A stretch of DNA of 64,000 bases from Ectocarpus siliculosus (lineage: Eukaryota; Sar; Phaeophyceae; Ectocarpales; Ectocarpaceae), in assembly GCA_000310025.1 (NCBI GenBank), contig FN649734.1, positions 284,520 to 348,519 of the forward strand. Reading direction: 5' to 3'. The notes beneath the pieces are model-generated. The model was given only the letters and a program-made list of their open reading frames with translations. It was not told the DNA's origin and made no database searches. The first letter of the stretch is position 1. Each line of letters starts with the position of its first letter. The position numbers and the translations under genes are program-made. This document shows positions 1 through 12,106 of the stretch, piece by piece.

Positions 1-447
1 CCCCCCAAGGGGCGTCTCTCTAAAAAAAAAACAAAACAAACCCCCGGGGGGGGTACCCCGGGAAAAAACCAGGGTTTAACCCTTGGGGGGCCCAAATTTT
101 TTAAATATAACACAACCCCTTTTTTTTTTTCCCCAAAAGGGGCAACAAAAAAAAATGGGGGTTTTTGGGGCCCCCCATTTTTTAAAAGGGGGGGGGGGGC
201 ACCCCCAAGGGGGTTTCTTTTCCCCATTTTGGCTTGAAAAAGGGGGGAAAAAGGGGGGCCGTTTTTTTTTTTGAAAAAAAAACCCCCCCCCCAATTTTTT
301 CCCCCCCCCCCCGGGGGGGGGGGAAAAAAAAAGGGGCCCCCCGGGGGGAAAAATTTTTTTTTTTTAAAAAAACCCCCCCCCCGTAAAAAATAAAAAAAAA
401 AAAAAAAAAATTTTGGGGGGGCCCCCCCCCCCCCCCCCCCCCCCCCT
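1..447. other. Low-quality homopolymer contig end
   Basis: Almost the whole stretch is runs of 5 to 25 identical bases (C, G, A, T blocks), unlike anything downstream. It carries no splice sites, codon structure or repeat unit. It looks like uncorrected base calls at the end of a read or contig, so no biological feature should be called here. Confidence 0.8.
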
Positions 448-1530
448 CCTCCTCCTCCTCCTCCTCCATGGTGACCCCCTCCACCCCCACCGCCGTGGTT
501 GTGGCCTCCTCCTCCTCCTCCACCTCCACCTCCTCCATGTCCATGTCCGTGTCCGTGACCGCCGCCGTGCCCGTGTCCCCCCGCGTGCCCTGGGCATGAA
601 AGGAAAAGCAGAGACGTCGGGGGGGCGCCCGACCTTCGTTGAGTCAGGGAAGTATACGGTTGCAGCAGTGAGAAGATCAATGGATGCTTGGAGAGTGGCG
701 GTAGAGGTTGTTAGGCTCCTCCTCGGACTACTGTAGATATCACGCAAGTAGGTAGTCACCACAATGGCGGAAACATCATTCCCTTTCCACTCCTTTCAAC
801 AGCGAAAACCAAGAAGAAAAAAATTTGCTGCCGGAAAATCTCGTCTACATGTTCCTCTAAACAAATCGGGAGATTAGGGGGATGGTGGATACAGATGTAA
901 AACAATACAGTACAGTACATGTCTCTCCTGTCTTGCCTGCGTTGTGTAGGATCTCTGGGCTCCCGGGATGGCTGCGCCGCAGGCCCGTTGCCAAGTTTCA
1001 ATTGTTCACTCAATATCACTATTACCTAATTCCTCTGATCTACTGCAGTACCCCACCTTAGCAAAGTGTAAACCATCGCCAACAAATTGTCATTGTGGAT
1101 ATTAGAAGTGATTTTTTGTCGTCCCGGTGGTTGAAAGGTTGGCTTGACTTGACATAAGCAGCTTGGAGTTCGATTTTTCGCATGTCAACATATTGCTGCG
1201 ACTCCACTGCCGAGGAGGAACAAAAGGGACGACGGAACCCTTTTCGTAACGCGATAAAAGCTACCTCTAAGCCAAGAAACCCAGGAGTTACATAGTCTAG
1301 GTGGAGACTAAACAAAAAGTAAGAACAAATTCCTGTGTGACGTGATCAAAAAAAGGCAAGCACCGCAGAGTACATGAAAAAAAACTCCTGTGCGGCCCCG
1401 GCTGATTCGCGTCAAAACTATATTTGTGTGTAGACTGGCTAACATACACTATCGATAGACGATGTTTTCCTCTCAAACACGTTTCGTTGTAACAGATACT
1501 TTGATGATTTGACGATTTTCTCACCGCCAC

Positions 1531-1602
1531 CGTGTCCGGGTCCATGTCCGTGTCCGGGTCCATGTCCGTGTCCGGGTCCATGTCCGTGTCCGGGTCCATG
1601 TC
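1531..1602. repeat. 18-bp minisatellite, 4 copies
   Basis: Four near-perfect copies of an 18-bp unit (CGTGTCCGGGTCCATGTC) lie in tandem. Degenerate relatives of the same GTCCGTG/GTCCATG theme appear at about 536-580, 2073-2127 and 2546-2587. This suggests a local minisatellite that has spread over 2 kb. The unit is a multiple of three, so it stays open in several frames, but no gene is evident. Confidence 0.85.
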
Positions 1603-1693
1603 CTTAGGGCCCATGTTGGAAGTTTCATTCAGGTTCAGGCAAGGATCGAGAAACACGATTAGACTTGTATCGGATCATGCGTCGCCGTGTCGT

Positions 1694-1717
1694 TGCTGCT
1701 GCTGCTGCTGCTGCTGC
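1694..1717. repeat. (TGC)8 triplet run
   Basis: Eight TGC/GCA triplets lie outside any recognised exon. CAG/CTG-type triplets recur through the window, both in coding sequence (sulfatase poly-Ser) and in introns. Confidence 0.8.
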
Positions 1718-2793
1718 AACCCCCCCCCGTACTTATGTTTTGCATGCCTTGGCGGATACACCATTGACCACGCGTCCTCGAGAGGACGGAGTATTTTTCC
1801 CACAGGCCCGATCAGCGATGGCCAAACGAGACTTTCTGATCTGCCATACGTGGCTCAGAAACATTTCCGGTATCCTACCCATCCTACCATTTTCAACCTC
1901 CTCCATAATAAGGTCCCCCAACTCTCTGCGAAACTCAGTCAGGAATTCTAATGTTTCGGCTTCCCGCACAATCAGATATGTACACACCCGATCCGGTCAA
2001 AACTGCAGCAATGAGTAAGTTCTGCGCACGTTGGGAACTTACACACTAAAAACCCGCGTCATCCTTGTCCTTACCGTGCCCCGGACCGTGTCCACCTCGT
2101 CCCGGACCGTGTCCCGGCCCATGTCCTACCAAGACGGAACATACCACGGAACAGTCGACGGAACGCCAGAATTGAACGAGTCTCATCATGATGGACGGAA
2201 TGTACAGTACACCAAATGTTTCGTACGCACGTCGACCACAAGGAAGGAGGTACAGGTAGGTGATGCTCGTAGTACTCAATTCAGCGAGAGGCTCTTCACG
2301 AAGGGCCGTCTGCTGCACATGCTGGGCCCGCATTTTCTTCTCTTTTCTATGTGTTTCGGCTTGCTAATCGTCGGCAAGCGACCCCGACCATGATCACTAC
2401 CGGTAGCTTTCTTTCTAGCGTAAATCTTGCTGACACAGAACGTGATAGATTCAAACAAGTGGACGTTAAGCGGCATCCACTTGACGAGGGATCGAAACGG
2501 GGGTGGACGCCCGAAGGTCTTGCAGGGTGTCCCGCCTTCGACTCACCGTGTCCCGGTCCATGACCGTGTCCGGGTCCGTGTCCGTGCGGCTTAGGCGGCA
2601 TATTCAGCGGTTGCCTTGAGGGGGGGGGGGAGGCAGAAGAGGGGGGATGGTTTTATAAGATGGCGGACAACAATATGGTCCTCTAAAAGGGATCGCTGAG
2701 CCCTTCTCGCGATCTAAACATATCAGAGACACAAAAGACATCTACCAAACTGTTTTGTTGAGCCTGTAACCCACAGGGAGGGGAGATGTCCCT

Positions 2794-2906
2794 ATATGCT
2801 GTCTGGGAAATCGTAGACATACAGGTACTTTCTGACGCTATGAATTCATTGCTTATCTGTCTCAGATTGTTTTCTATGATAAAGGATAAAGATGGATTCG
2901 TTGTGT
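2794..2906 (+). repeat. Dispersed ~110-bp repeat, copy 1
   Basis: The segment containing CTGGGAAATCGTAGACATAC and GCTATGAATTCATTGCT recurs at 4981-5090 with small substitutions and indels. This copy runs straight into a 13-base A tract, so it may be the 3' end of a retroposed element. Confidence 0.7.
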
Positions 2907-4980
2907 CATAAAAAAAAAAAAAAGAGCATCGCAGGGGGATAGAGGGAAAAAAACAAAACAGAAACAAAAAAATGAGAAATCTCCGGCGCCAGAAGAGATG
3001 GGAGATCGGACGAACACACACGCGACACACGCACGGTTTTCCACGTGTTTTCACAGAGATGATTGGTCGACTGCATTCGAACCAAGCGTTGATGTAAACT
3101 GCGAGTGGGGGGCGGTACGTTACGATGAACTGCCAAGAACCAAACGTGTCATGCCATGCCTCTTAATCTCTTATGCATATTATATAACATCACCGAAAGA
3201 CTGGTCTATCCGTTGTACGGAAGAATACACGACTGCACGCACAACGTAAATTAATTAGAGTAAGCACCGACCTCCCGCCCCCCCAACCGTGTTTTTGGCA
3301 TGTTCGCGGCAGGAAGAATACTAAGCAACGAACTCGAACAATCGACTTCTGCCACCTATCTTCGGAAATACTTCATGAGACAAGTCCTTACAGTACACAC
3401 AGAAGGAGCAGATCTAGACTATCTGTAGTTGTTATACGGGCGGTATATCCGCAATATCAGACATTTGGCGCCCATGTTGCAATCACGGTTTCCGTTGGAT
3501 CCATGTATGTCGCAACACGTAGAGAAGTCCTCAAGGAGTGAGAACAAATAACTGGGCAGCTGTTGCGTCGTGCAAGTGCAAACACACAAAGTCCTGATTC
3601 CTTCCGGATTTCTCGGTAGATTCGCTCCCCGGACAGCGGACAGCGAAACCATCCGCTCGATCGCCGACTTTGAAATAGTGGACGTTTCATTTTACATACT
3701 TGTAGACTGCGAGGAAGATGGACTGGTGTACTGGTGTAGTCTACTGCTGTAGTTATTATGTGATGTTGTTCCGAAGAACACACGAGGGCGGTCTTTCTTT
3801 GGGGAGGAATCGTTCGACGTCTGACTATCTACCGTCTGCATGAACGCCCGCTCAACTCAGATGCGAACACAGCTAGCTGTTGTTGTACAATGTAGTTCAA
3901 CACGGTCGGGTAAAAGTCTCCGCCCCGCCCCTCGCCTCGAGGCTGAAAACTTTCCAGATGCACGTACTGCCAGTTTCGATAAAGGAGAACGAGCTAAAAC
4001 CCCAGCCAAGCTGCGTCATGCTAGCCTCTTCGGTGAGACGGACAACAGAGCAGAGCAAGATGCGGAGGGATCGACTTTCCTGCCGTTTCTTTTCTTCATG
4101 GCCCTGAGCCCCGAACCGGAATAGCTTGTTAGACTACGATGTAGAGGACTCCAACCAGCCGCTTCGGGAGAACACGCGAGGCTTGTATCATAGCTGGGGC
4201 TACAGCGGGAGCCATCGTACCTTGAAACAAACTCTGACCGCCAGGGGGCGATGCGTGTTCTACAAAATACGGTAACAGCATGTGTCTGTGACAGCCTTGA
4301 CCACTCGCAATACTCGGCCTCTTCTGCCCGCACACCACAAACGAACATTACCAACTTCACATGACAACGTCGCCAAAGGGATACACTCACCTTTCTTTCT
4401 TGAAGGACGAGTGGGTGTAGTGGTGATGTGGTGTAGTGGTGATGAGTGGTTTGTGTTTTTCGGGAGTAGGCAGGTGTGCGTGTGAGAGTGTGTCGGCGGG
4501 TGACGGGGGCGCGGGGCTTGACCCAAGACTCAAAATGAGTGCCAGGTGACGTCACGCACCCGAACCGTTCAACCATCGAGAACATTGAGCATTGAACCCG
4601 TGGCGGTTCGAAAATTGAACCGGTATATTGCAGGTATAGCAAGCAGGTAATACAGCGATGCAGCGCATCGTATGCATACATATCAGTACATCAGTATACA
4701 GCGCACCCATGGTACCTGCTGTATGTTGTATTTATTTGGTAGGCTTTGGCGTTGGGGACTCTATCGATCTCGGCCGGAAATTGCAGCCGCCACCCGGTCG
4801 AGGGAGCTCTCTGGAACTACAAATACAGTAGTCCCAGTCAGTACAGGTGAATTCTAAGAATCATCCAATATATATAGCCCCATGCACGATGATTTCCAGG
4901 TACATGGTGAAATTCCCTTTCTTCTGGATGTCGATTTTGAAACCTTTCGAATGTGGGACGCACCGGCCGCGCGGGGTAAG

Positions 4981-5090
4981 AATATGCTGCCTGGGAAATC
5001 GTAGACATACAGGTAGCTTCTTCTGACGCTATGAATTCATTGCTAATCTGTCTCTGACTCTTGTCTATGATAGAGATGGATTCGTTGTGA
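4981..5090 (+). repeat. Dispersed ~110-bp repeat, copy 2
   Basis: This is the second copy of the repeat at 2794-2906, in the same orientation. It abuts the tRNA-like head of the SINE that begins at about 5091. The SINE may therefore have inserted at the end of an older element, or the two may form a composite. Confidence 0.7.
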
Positions 5091-5418
5091 GCCGGTCGCC
5101 CCGGTGGTCTAGTTGGTGTCCTCTAAACCTTCTAGAGGTCAGGTCAGGGGTTCGAACCCCGGCGCAAGCGAGCTTTTCTTGCAAAGTGAGTTCTTCTCTC
5201 GCTTCCGCTCCTGGCCTAGTGGATAGCGTTAGTTCGTGTGTACACAGAGGGAAGAGAGGCCTGGACTCTTGTCGCATTAAAAATTGAAGGCAAATTACCG
5301 CAGGAGGGGAGGGTAGAGAGGGGCTCTTCTGTGTGTCCACGGGTTGGAGTAAACGGCACTAGTGCTGTGAGCGCTGATTTGAAGTGAAGACAAAAAAAAA
5401 AAGAAAAAAAGAAAGAAG
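5091..5418 (+). mobile_element. tRNA-derived SINE, copy 1
   Basis: The head carries an RNA polymerase III A box (TGGTCTAGTTG, 5105-5115) and a B box (GGTTCGAACCC, 5149-5159) at tRNA-like spacing. The stems do not pair well enough for a functional tRNA. A second A-box-like motif (TGGCCTAGTGG) follows at about 5214, suggesting a dimeric head. The body is about 200 bp and ends in an A-rich tail. A near-identical copy lies at 38202-38518. A SINE is supported by copy number, internal promoter and poly-A tail. No clear target-site duplication was found. Confidence 0.8.
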
Positions 5419-6567
5419 CAAGCATCGCGATGGTGCAGGAAAGTTGTACCGCCCCTTACCTACCCTGCACCCGGCACATCGATGAGAGAGATCACGGTGC
5501 CCGCAGTTTCCTGAATAGTCAAGTTTTGCCGTTATCTGGTGTCCTGGGGTGGCCACGGGTATACTTGACCAATTCAGCACGCGCTGCCTGCCACAAAACC
5601 ACAAACAAGCTCAGCGGAATAGACTTATTATTTATAATTTTACTTGTGCCGAGTCTTGGGCGCAATTTTTTGCCTGCGCCTAGGGAAATCAGCGCCCCGG
5701 TCATTCTCTCTGCCATCGGCTTAAATTTCTCTGAAGGATGTATGCGTGAATTCAGGCCTTCGTGTTGCCGAACCCACACGTAAGCTTGCATCAACTCGTC
5801 AAGTCCGACGGTCTTTGCATGGACGTACGATGTGCAACTGGTCACTTCTGAGAGTTCGCGAGTGATTGTTCGGAATTCGTCCTCGATGACACCAGTCCAA
5901 GTCGTGGCGTTACAAACTACGATACTACGACAAGGGAAGGGCTGGTACAGCAGTACACAACAAGTGTCATTATCCACAGCAGTTGTTGAGCCCGGTGAGT
6001 CGAGGGAATTCAGCGGTAGAGACACGTGCATCCAGTATTGCGCATTGCGCCTACCCCCCCCCATCCTTTGCGCCGCTCCGTATCATCGGCTGACCCCCCA
6101 CAGCGATACCGTACTGCTGTACCAAGAATTATCAAGCCACCAACAAAAAGCGCAGCTCTCAAGTTGGAGTCAGTGGGGTCAAGGCGCCCCCTCTTTTCTA
6201 TCTCGAGCTATCGCGGATGCGCTAAACCAGCAGAGCATCTACCGTACTGGTCCAAGACCAACCACACGACCGATCTTCCGTACGGCAACCTGCCCCTGTC
6301 CCATAGAAATCACAGCATTGTGTCTTGACGACGTTACGAATCGATCAAACACGCCAAGAAAACGCCGACTCAGAGTAAGACACCGGATGACGTGGAGTTT
6401 CCACCCGACCGCTGGCTTACACCGATGAATAGTCGTTTAAAGCCACTGAGCGATTTCGAGCCACGACTCAGTATGACGCCGTCTGGAAAAGAGCCAGAAA
6501 AAAAATGTTTGTGCTCATGAAACTTCCTAGAGAAGCCGAAACATAGTCAGTCACTACCGGCAGTCGA

Positions 6568-7249
6568 TTAGGATTCCTCGGCAGCCGCCGCTGCCGCCTC
6601 CGCTGCCGCCTCCGCTTGCTCCTCCAAGTACTCCTGGTACACGCCGTTGATGACGGGGTAAAAGACCCACGAGGCTGCCGGGAGAGGGAGAGGGAGCGGG
6701 GAGAGAAAATAAACAGCACCAAGGAGGGGGGGGGGGGGGGGGGTACAGGGTTTCAGGCCGAAGGAGAGCAAGCGCATGTCCGCTACGTGTGTAGGCGTCA
6801 GATCACCGTTGTACGTGTTGCACAAGGCAGCGTGCGCAGAGATCTGGTCCCTGTTGTCTGGAGGGCAAGCGTGCTGAAACAGCTAGTCCAGTCCTGCAGC
6901 GATGAGGGCCACGGGCATGCATTGCAGGCCCGATGGATACCTTTGGTTGTAACAAGGATATATATATGGTATTTAATTTCCATGGTGGTTATTCCGGATC
7001 TTCATTTGAAACTGGTTGGTCCCAACCTTTCTGTAGAATCGTCGAACGGGTACCTGATGTGATATCCGTACCATAAGATTATGCAAAAAAAGATGGATGA
7101 ATGGTGCGGGTGAAAACAAACAGCTGGCCTATCAGATGCCGCGGCGGTTTCAAAGAGAAAGGTTACCCTGCAGTGCTGACAAGCTCGTTGTTCAAGGGGA
7201 GTTTCGCGCAACACACCAATCCAATCCAATAACATAGCAATTCGACGAC
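6568..7249 (-). CDS. Unknown protein, C-terminal exons
   Basis: Three minus-strand exons can be joined in phase: 7249-7167, 6873-6807 and 6674-6568 (TAA stop). The acceptors end TTTCACAG, CTGTTTCAG and CCCGGCAG. The product reads through a segment with LLDWIGVLRE, then four cysteines (CQHC, then single Cys residues in HACP and ALCN), then WVFYPVINGVYQEYLEEQ. It ends in an Ala/Glu-rich tail. I do not recognise the family. The spaced cysteines and the Trp/Tyr-rich segment could be a small twin-Cys or membrane-associated protein, but that is speculation. The 5' part is not found. An internal ATG at 7235 could be a start, but the frame continues upstream to the acceptor. Matching phases and the helical acidic tail argue that it is real. 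Confidence 0.45.
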
Positions 7250-8475
7250 CTGTGAAAGATACACTAGGAGTTGCAGGAGCAGTCTCGCTTCGACAGACAA
7301 CAAGAACCGCCGAAAAAACGGGGAAGATGCAAGTTTTCAGAGTTTTTTACTCTTTTGCCGGCCCAACATAACACAAAACATGATGAATTGCTTCAACCCT
7401 ACAGAGTTCTCTGCCGATACATATCACAGTAATTGCATCACTCACGCACCCAGGGTAACATTTTTTCTCCCCCGAAAACATGTTCTATCGGCGAGAAGTA
7501 CTACGTCTGCGGTCTTGATGACCCACCGTTTTCGCTAGTTTGCGTCGTTTCCCCCCCGACTACCTCCTTCGACCCATCTGGGCAACAGAACAAACTGACT
7601 TGTGAATTTATTGTTTTGGCAACAAGATGCATCTCTGCACAAAATATCTCGAGAAAATCTGCAGAACTAGGGATTACAATGCGTCGAAGCCTGAACTGAA
7701 AATCTTTGATGCCTAGCGACGTCGCTACTAGCTGTAGTTTACTACAGCTGACACAGCAGCTAAATTACACACTGAAAAGGTGATGTTGGTGTCGGTTGCT
7801 CTCGAATCATCAATGCAAACGATGTGGTTTAGCACTTCTTGCGCCCAGCGTCAAAGGGAGAGTCCCGGCAAGTTCAGAGTTTTACTTCGTGGTGCAGGGC
7901 TAACGATGCCAATGAGAACTTCTTGCGGACCCGCGTCAAGAGAGGAGTGTGCGGGCAACTCCAAAGGCTTGCAAACCACCGTCTGGAGGGTTATTGAGGC
8001 AAGCAGCAAAAGAGGGAAGCTTCTCTGTGGGAATAAAGTTTAAAACACACGTGCTTGCTCGTTTGTGTCTTTGGTTTTAGCATCGGCCGCGCTATCCGGT
8101 CACCGCCGACCCATCCGCTGCAAGAAGTAGCATAGTTTTGCAGAGGGTGCAAATCCAGAAAGAGTTGGTACACGGAAGAGTCTCTTCTCCCCCTCCCCCC
8201 CAGGCAGCCCCAGGGTGGGGGCCTTGTCACGGAAATGTTGCCTTGAAAAGTAAAAGGCTCAAGTGGAACATGCAACTGATTTGTCTTTGGCCAACCTGCA
8301 GCCACCGAGGCTTTCCACCAAACCCTAGCCTGTTCCGACACTTTATCGATGTGGAAAAAACAAAAGAATAAGCTGAGCAGATCGATCTCGGAAATCAAAA
8401 GTGCGAACAGGATCACCGATATGCTTGCCAGCCATGCCAGACTCTCACACTCTCGGAGATGCCTTCGTTAGACCC

Positions 8476-9428
8476 CGATTTATGGGCACAAAATCTTGTC
8501 GATAAATCTTGATCTTGGCCAAGATCTGCCAGTTTCACGATTTATGGGAGCAAAATCTTCCGATATATCTTGGCCAAGATTTCTGGAGGCCCGAAATCTG
8601 CCCTTTCGAACAAATCTTGACCCAAGATCTGTCGAAACGAGCCTTCCGACAAATCTTGAGGCGGCGTAACAAATCTTGCCTCAGTGCGGCGCGATCACCG
8701 AAGGTCAGTCAACCTAATCGTCCATAACGCCATGAAATCTGTACGTGGCACACTCGCAAGGGTCTCTAACGCACCCTGGCGTCACTGTGTCGGCGCCACG
8801 GGCGCCGACAGCGAACGAAAACATTCAAGGCGCGCGAAAAAAATGCGTATTTGCCCTGACTCGTTCCACGTGCGTCATCACCAGTCTGTCGAGGGACCGT
8901 TCAAAGAGTACTTTATTTTGAAGTAGAAAAATAGAGCAGGAGGAACGTTTTGCCAACACTGCTCTGTCGTGTGCGACGCTTCTATCTCTTCATCGAATCA
9001 TCCCACACCCAATCCGTTTGCACCCGAGCCAAATCCGTGGGTGCAGATGACAGCGCCGGAGGTTTGACCTCGGTACGCCTGCTACATCGTGAGATACGTG
9101 CATGGGTGTCATCGGCCTCGGGTTGATGCACTTTCTTGTCAGTTGGACAGCAATGGAACAGTTTTGTTTCTCCGCTTGACATGAGCTCGTGGGCAACGGA
9201 TTCAATTTTGCACCCCAGGTAGGCGCCCATCGCTAGTATGCACCCGCAGTGTTGAGGCAATACAGCTGGGGGAGGGATGCCCCTTTTACAACTGCGTCAT
9301 GCTCACTTTTCGCCACACCTTGGCATTTTCTGTGGACCAAGTGGCCGTTGTGCCTTTTTCAACTTCAAGCAGAAGAGAGGAACAACACGCCGCATTTTCA
9401 ACATTCAAGATATTTCCCCCATAAATCG
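8476..9428. repeat. AAATCTTG cluster, possible MITE
   Basis: The octamer AAATCTTG occurs five times in 8487-8680, with reverse-complement forms (CAAGATTT, CCAAGAT) between them, and again near 9465. The 11-mer CGATTTATGGG at 8476 and 8538 has an exact reverse complement at 9418-9428. This pattern could be the sub-terminal repeats of a non-autonomous DNA transposon. No target duplication was identified, so the boundaries are tentative. Confidence 0.35.
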
Positions 9429-9651
9429 CGATACTGCAAATCTTCGCCGAGATATATTGTGAGCAAATCTTGGGTCAAAATGCCAAGATATATTTGCAAG
9501 ACTATGTTTCCATAAAGAAGGGTCTTACGCTGAATAATTTGTCCAGCCACCTACAGACCGCTTTACGACGTAAGCGATACTGTATATTTGCACGAGGTAT
9601 CAAGCAGAACACAAAATACATTCATTGTGCGAGGTTTGCTCAAAGAAAGAA

Positions 9652-9654
<3 letters not shown>

Positions 9655-9730
<76 letters not shown>
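9655..9730. repeat. (GA)n microsatellite
   Basis: An almost pure GA run of about 75 bp is followed by imperfect CAGAGA and ACAC units. Confidence 0.9.
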
Positions 9731-9738
<8 letters not shown>

Positions 9739-10367
9739 CAGAGAGCCACACACACAGAGAGAAAGAGAGATTCTTCGACATGAAATCATACTTGTGTCAA
9801 CGGCCGTGTTTCCAGCTACAGTATCTACGCCAGACCGGAGACTTCACTGGCACATTACTCCCTGGTCGTGTTTAGTCAACCACACCACCCGGGCGAGGAT
9901 AAGGAAGGGGCGGGCGGGTGGGCCGAAGGCGGCGGCAGTTCAGTTCACGGCGTGTCGGTGCTGGATCAAGACCTTTGGACCCGCGTGATCATGCCTGACG
10001 TCGGGAATTGCGTATCGTTGGCAGTCGGGGATGCCCTGTGGCTCTCATGGTCATGGTTTGAATCCTTGCGACGGGCCCCATTCGTTCGTGTCTCCGCCGC
10101 GTCTTCTGGATGTGTTCTGCTTCCCAAGTACACTGCTGTGGTACAGGAGTACAAATAGGTGATGACAGCATTGTACGTTTATTTGAGTACAGAGTAGAGC
10201 CAGCTCGGAATATAAAACCGATTTCCAATATTAGAGATCGGGACGGTTTTTAATGTTAAGGCAACAACAACAAACAACAATTAAGGGCCCCCAGAACAGG
10301 GGTTTTGACGCTGGCTCTTTTCTCATACTTTAATCCAACATAAGAAAGAAACCAACCTTCCCGCAGG

Positions 10368-10729
10368 AGGTACCTGGTAATTAGTACTGCTGTTATCAGT
10401 AGAGGACACCATGAAGAGGCGTCGTGCGTGCTGGCACGTTCAGGTTTGCTACTGGAGCTGAAATATCGAAGGTCGCAGCAGTCTCTGAAAACAGTCCGAA
10501 ATCTGCTGTAAGCGCACAGCAGTTGAGGAGATTGGGGTCCGTGGCGGTGAGCACGGCTGTGACAAATGTTGGATGCCGCTTGGTTCCGGCGCAGATTTCG
10601 GACTGTTTTAATAGACTGCTGCGACCTTCGATATTTCAGCTCCAGTAGCAAACCTGAACGTGCCAGCACGCACGACGCCTCTTCATGGTGTCCTCTACTG
10701 ATAACAGCAGTACTAATTACCAGGTACCT
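10368..10729. repeat. 139-bp foldback inverted repeat
   Basis: The left arm (10368-10506) and right arm (10591-10729) are reverse complements over 139 bp with only two mismatches by eye, separated by an 84-bp loop. The outer ends carry the palindrome AGGTACCT. Such near-identical arms imply a recent foldback element or inverted duplication. A transcript would form a long hairpin. No transposase frame is visible. Confidence 0.9.
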
Positions 10730-12045
10730 GTCAACACAGACCTTGTTTGAACGCCTGCCGTTTGGGCTCTTTTGACTTGAAATTAGAATCGGGCGAATTT
10801 TTATATTGATTTCAAAGGGGGCGTGCGGAGGTAGACGCGTGAAATGTGGGATGTTATTTAGAGGCCTTTGGGTGCACGGCATTCTGATCGTTTAGGGCAT
10901 GTCCCCGCTGCGAAGACACAAGGTCCCCAAATCGTACGCACACCTTTCTCCTTGCACATTTGTCTTGCTACGCGCAACTTGCCTCGCTTGATTCTATAGA
11001 CTACACTATCGTAGATACAGCAGTATGCATGTACTGTGTTCGTACGCCGCAAAAAACTGTAGCTACAGATACGAGTAGCATGGTCTGCAAGCATGTGCAA
11101 AAAGATGCCCCCGGTTCCCAAAGAGTGTATGTACATTGTGCAGAGTGCTGCACACAATCATCGCTGTCTCCAACAACGCCACTGATTGCTGATCTTTTGC
11201 CTGGAAACTGTGTAGTGATTGCCTACGAAAACACCGGAGCGAATGAGAGCGGGAAGTCTCCTCCCTCTCGCAGACGCAACAAGCAACAACCCGCTCTTCC
11301 GACACAAGGCACCTACTGCTGTGCATATGCATACCCTGCCTGCTGCTGTATCGCGCGTTACGTACCAGAGAGACCGGAGAGAAAAAGCGTCGTGCTTGTA
11401 CACACGAAGCAGTCCAAGGGAACAGACGGGTGGAGAGGGACTACCAACGCACCGACACCGACATAGCCAGCCGCGACAGAACCAGAGGAATACACAGCAA
11501 CGCGAATGGTACCATGTACTACTGCTGTGCATCCAAGAGGGCTCACCCGCTGCTCCAACAGGGAGCCCCCACTTCGCCAGCCGCGTCAGCTCCGCCCCCG
11601 CCCTCAACCCTCTCGCCTGGACCACCTGGACAGACCTCTGCTTCATCAGTGCGGCAACCGTCGGCAAGGTCATCGTTCTCCGGAAGCGGCTATGTGAAAG
11701 TCCTTCGATGTGCAACGTGGTTCTTGTGCGTGAGGCAGTTGTGGGTGCAGACACAAACGACACTCGAGCACCACGCCGCACCGCAACGCACAGGTGCGAG
11801 GGGCCTCGCAGACAGGAATGGACCGATTTCCACTACAATACCAACGCGCTGACTGCTGACGGCGGACTGATGAAACCGACGCGGCGGAATCGACGTTTGC
11901 GTGGGTATGTGGGTATAGTATTGCTGTAGCGTCAGCGTCGCGATGGATGCATTGATTGTGTTATTGTGTTTAGTTGGAGGAAGCGGCCATGGGAGTGGCG
12001 GGTGAAATGAAAGAGAACGGCAACAGCTTTCATCATCACGCAAGT

Positions 12046-12106
12046 CATCATCATCAGTATACTACATACAGTATAGTATACTGTATGTAGTATACTGATG
12101 ATGATG
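12046..12106. repeat. Perfect 61-nt palindrome
   Basis: The 30-base arms (starting CATCATCATCAGTATACT) are exact reverse complements around a single central G at 12076. The arms are AT-rich inside and end in CAT/ATG triplets. The structure can extrude as a cruciform or fold as a hairpin with almost no loop. It lies about 750 bp upstream of the modelled sulfatase start. Confidence 0.95.

Larger units (their letters stand above)
448..6567. other. Repeat-rich intergenic region
   Basis: I find no convincing exon here. The region holds CCT triplets (about 447-468 and 505-535), a dispersed GTCCGTG-type minisatellite, a (TGC)8 run, two copies of a roughly 110-bp repeat, a tRNA-derived SINE, and several copies of the TACTGCTGTA motif. 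Long open frames exist on the minus strand (4016-4681 and 5519-6064), but they have no recognisable domain and no clear exon ends. Confidence 0.6.

Noticed and set aside
1733-1987. 84-codon minus-strand frame with normal composition
   Set aside because: It has no ATG start, an in-frame stop just upstream, and no acceptor between the stop and the open part.
4016-4681. 221-codon minus-strand open frame
   Set aside because: Composition and motifs look random, and no exon boundaries or family are recognisable.
5091-5170. Functional tRNA gene
   Set aside because: A and B boxes are good, but the T stem and anticodon stem do not pair and the same segment recurs with a common 200-bp body, so it is a SINE head.
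11219-11929. 236-codon plus-strand open frame with a TPR-like LNPLAW
   Set aside because: The resemblance to a TPR helix is one short stretch; no splice structure or second repeat supports a gene.
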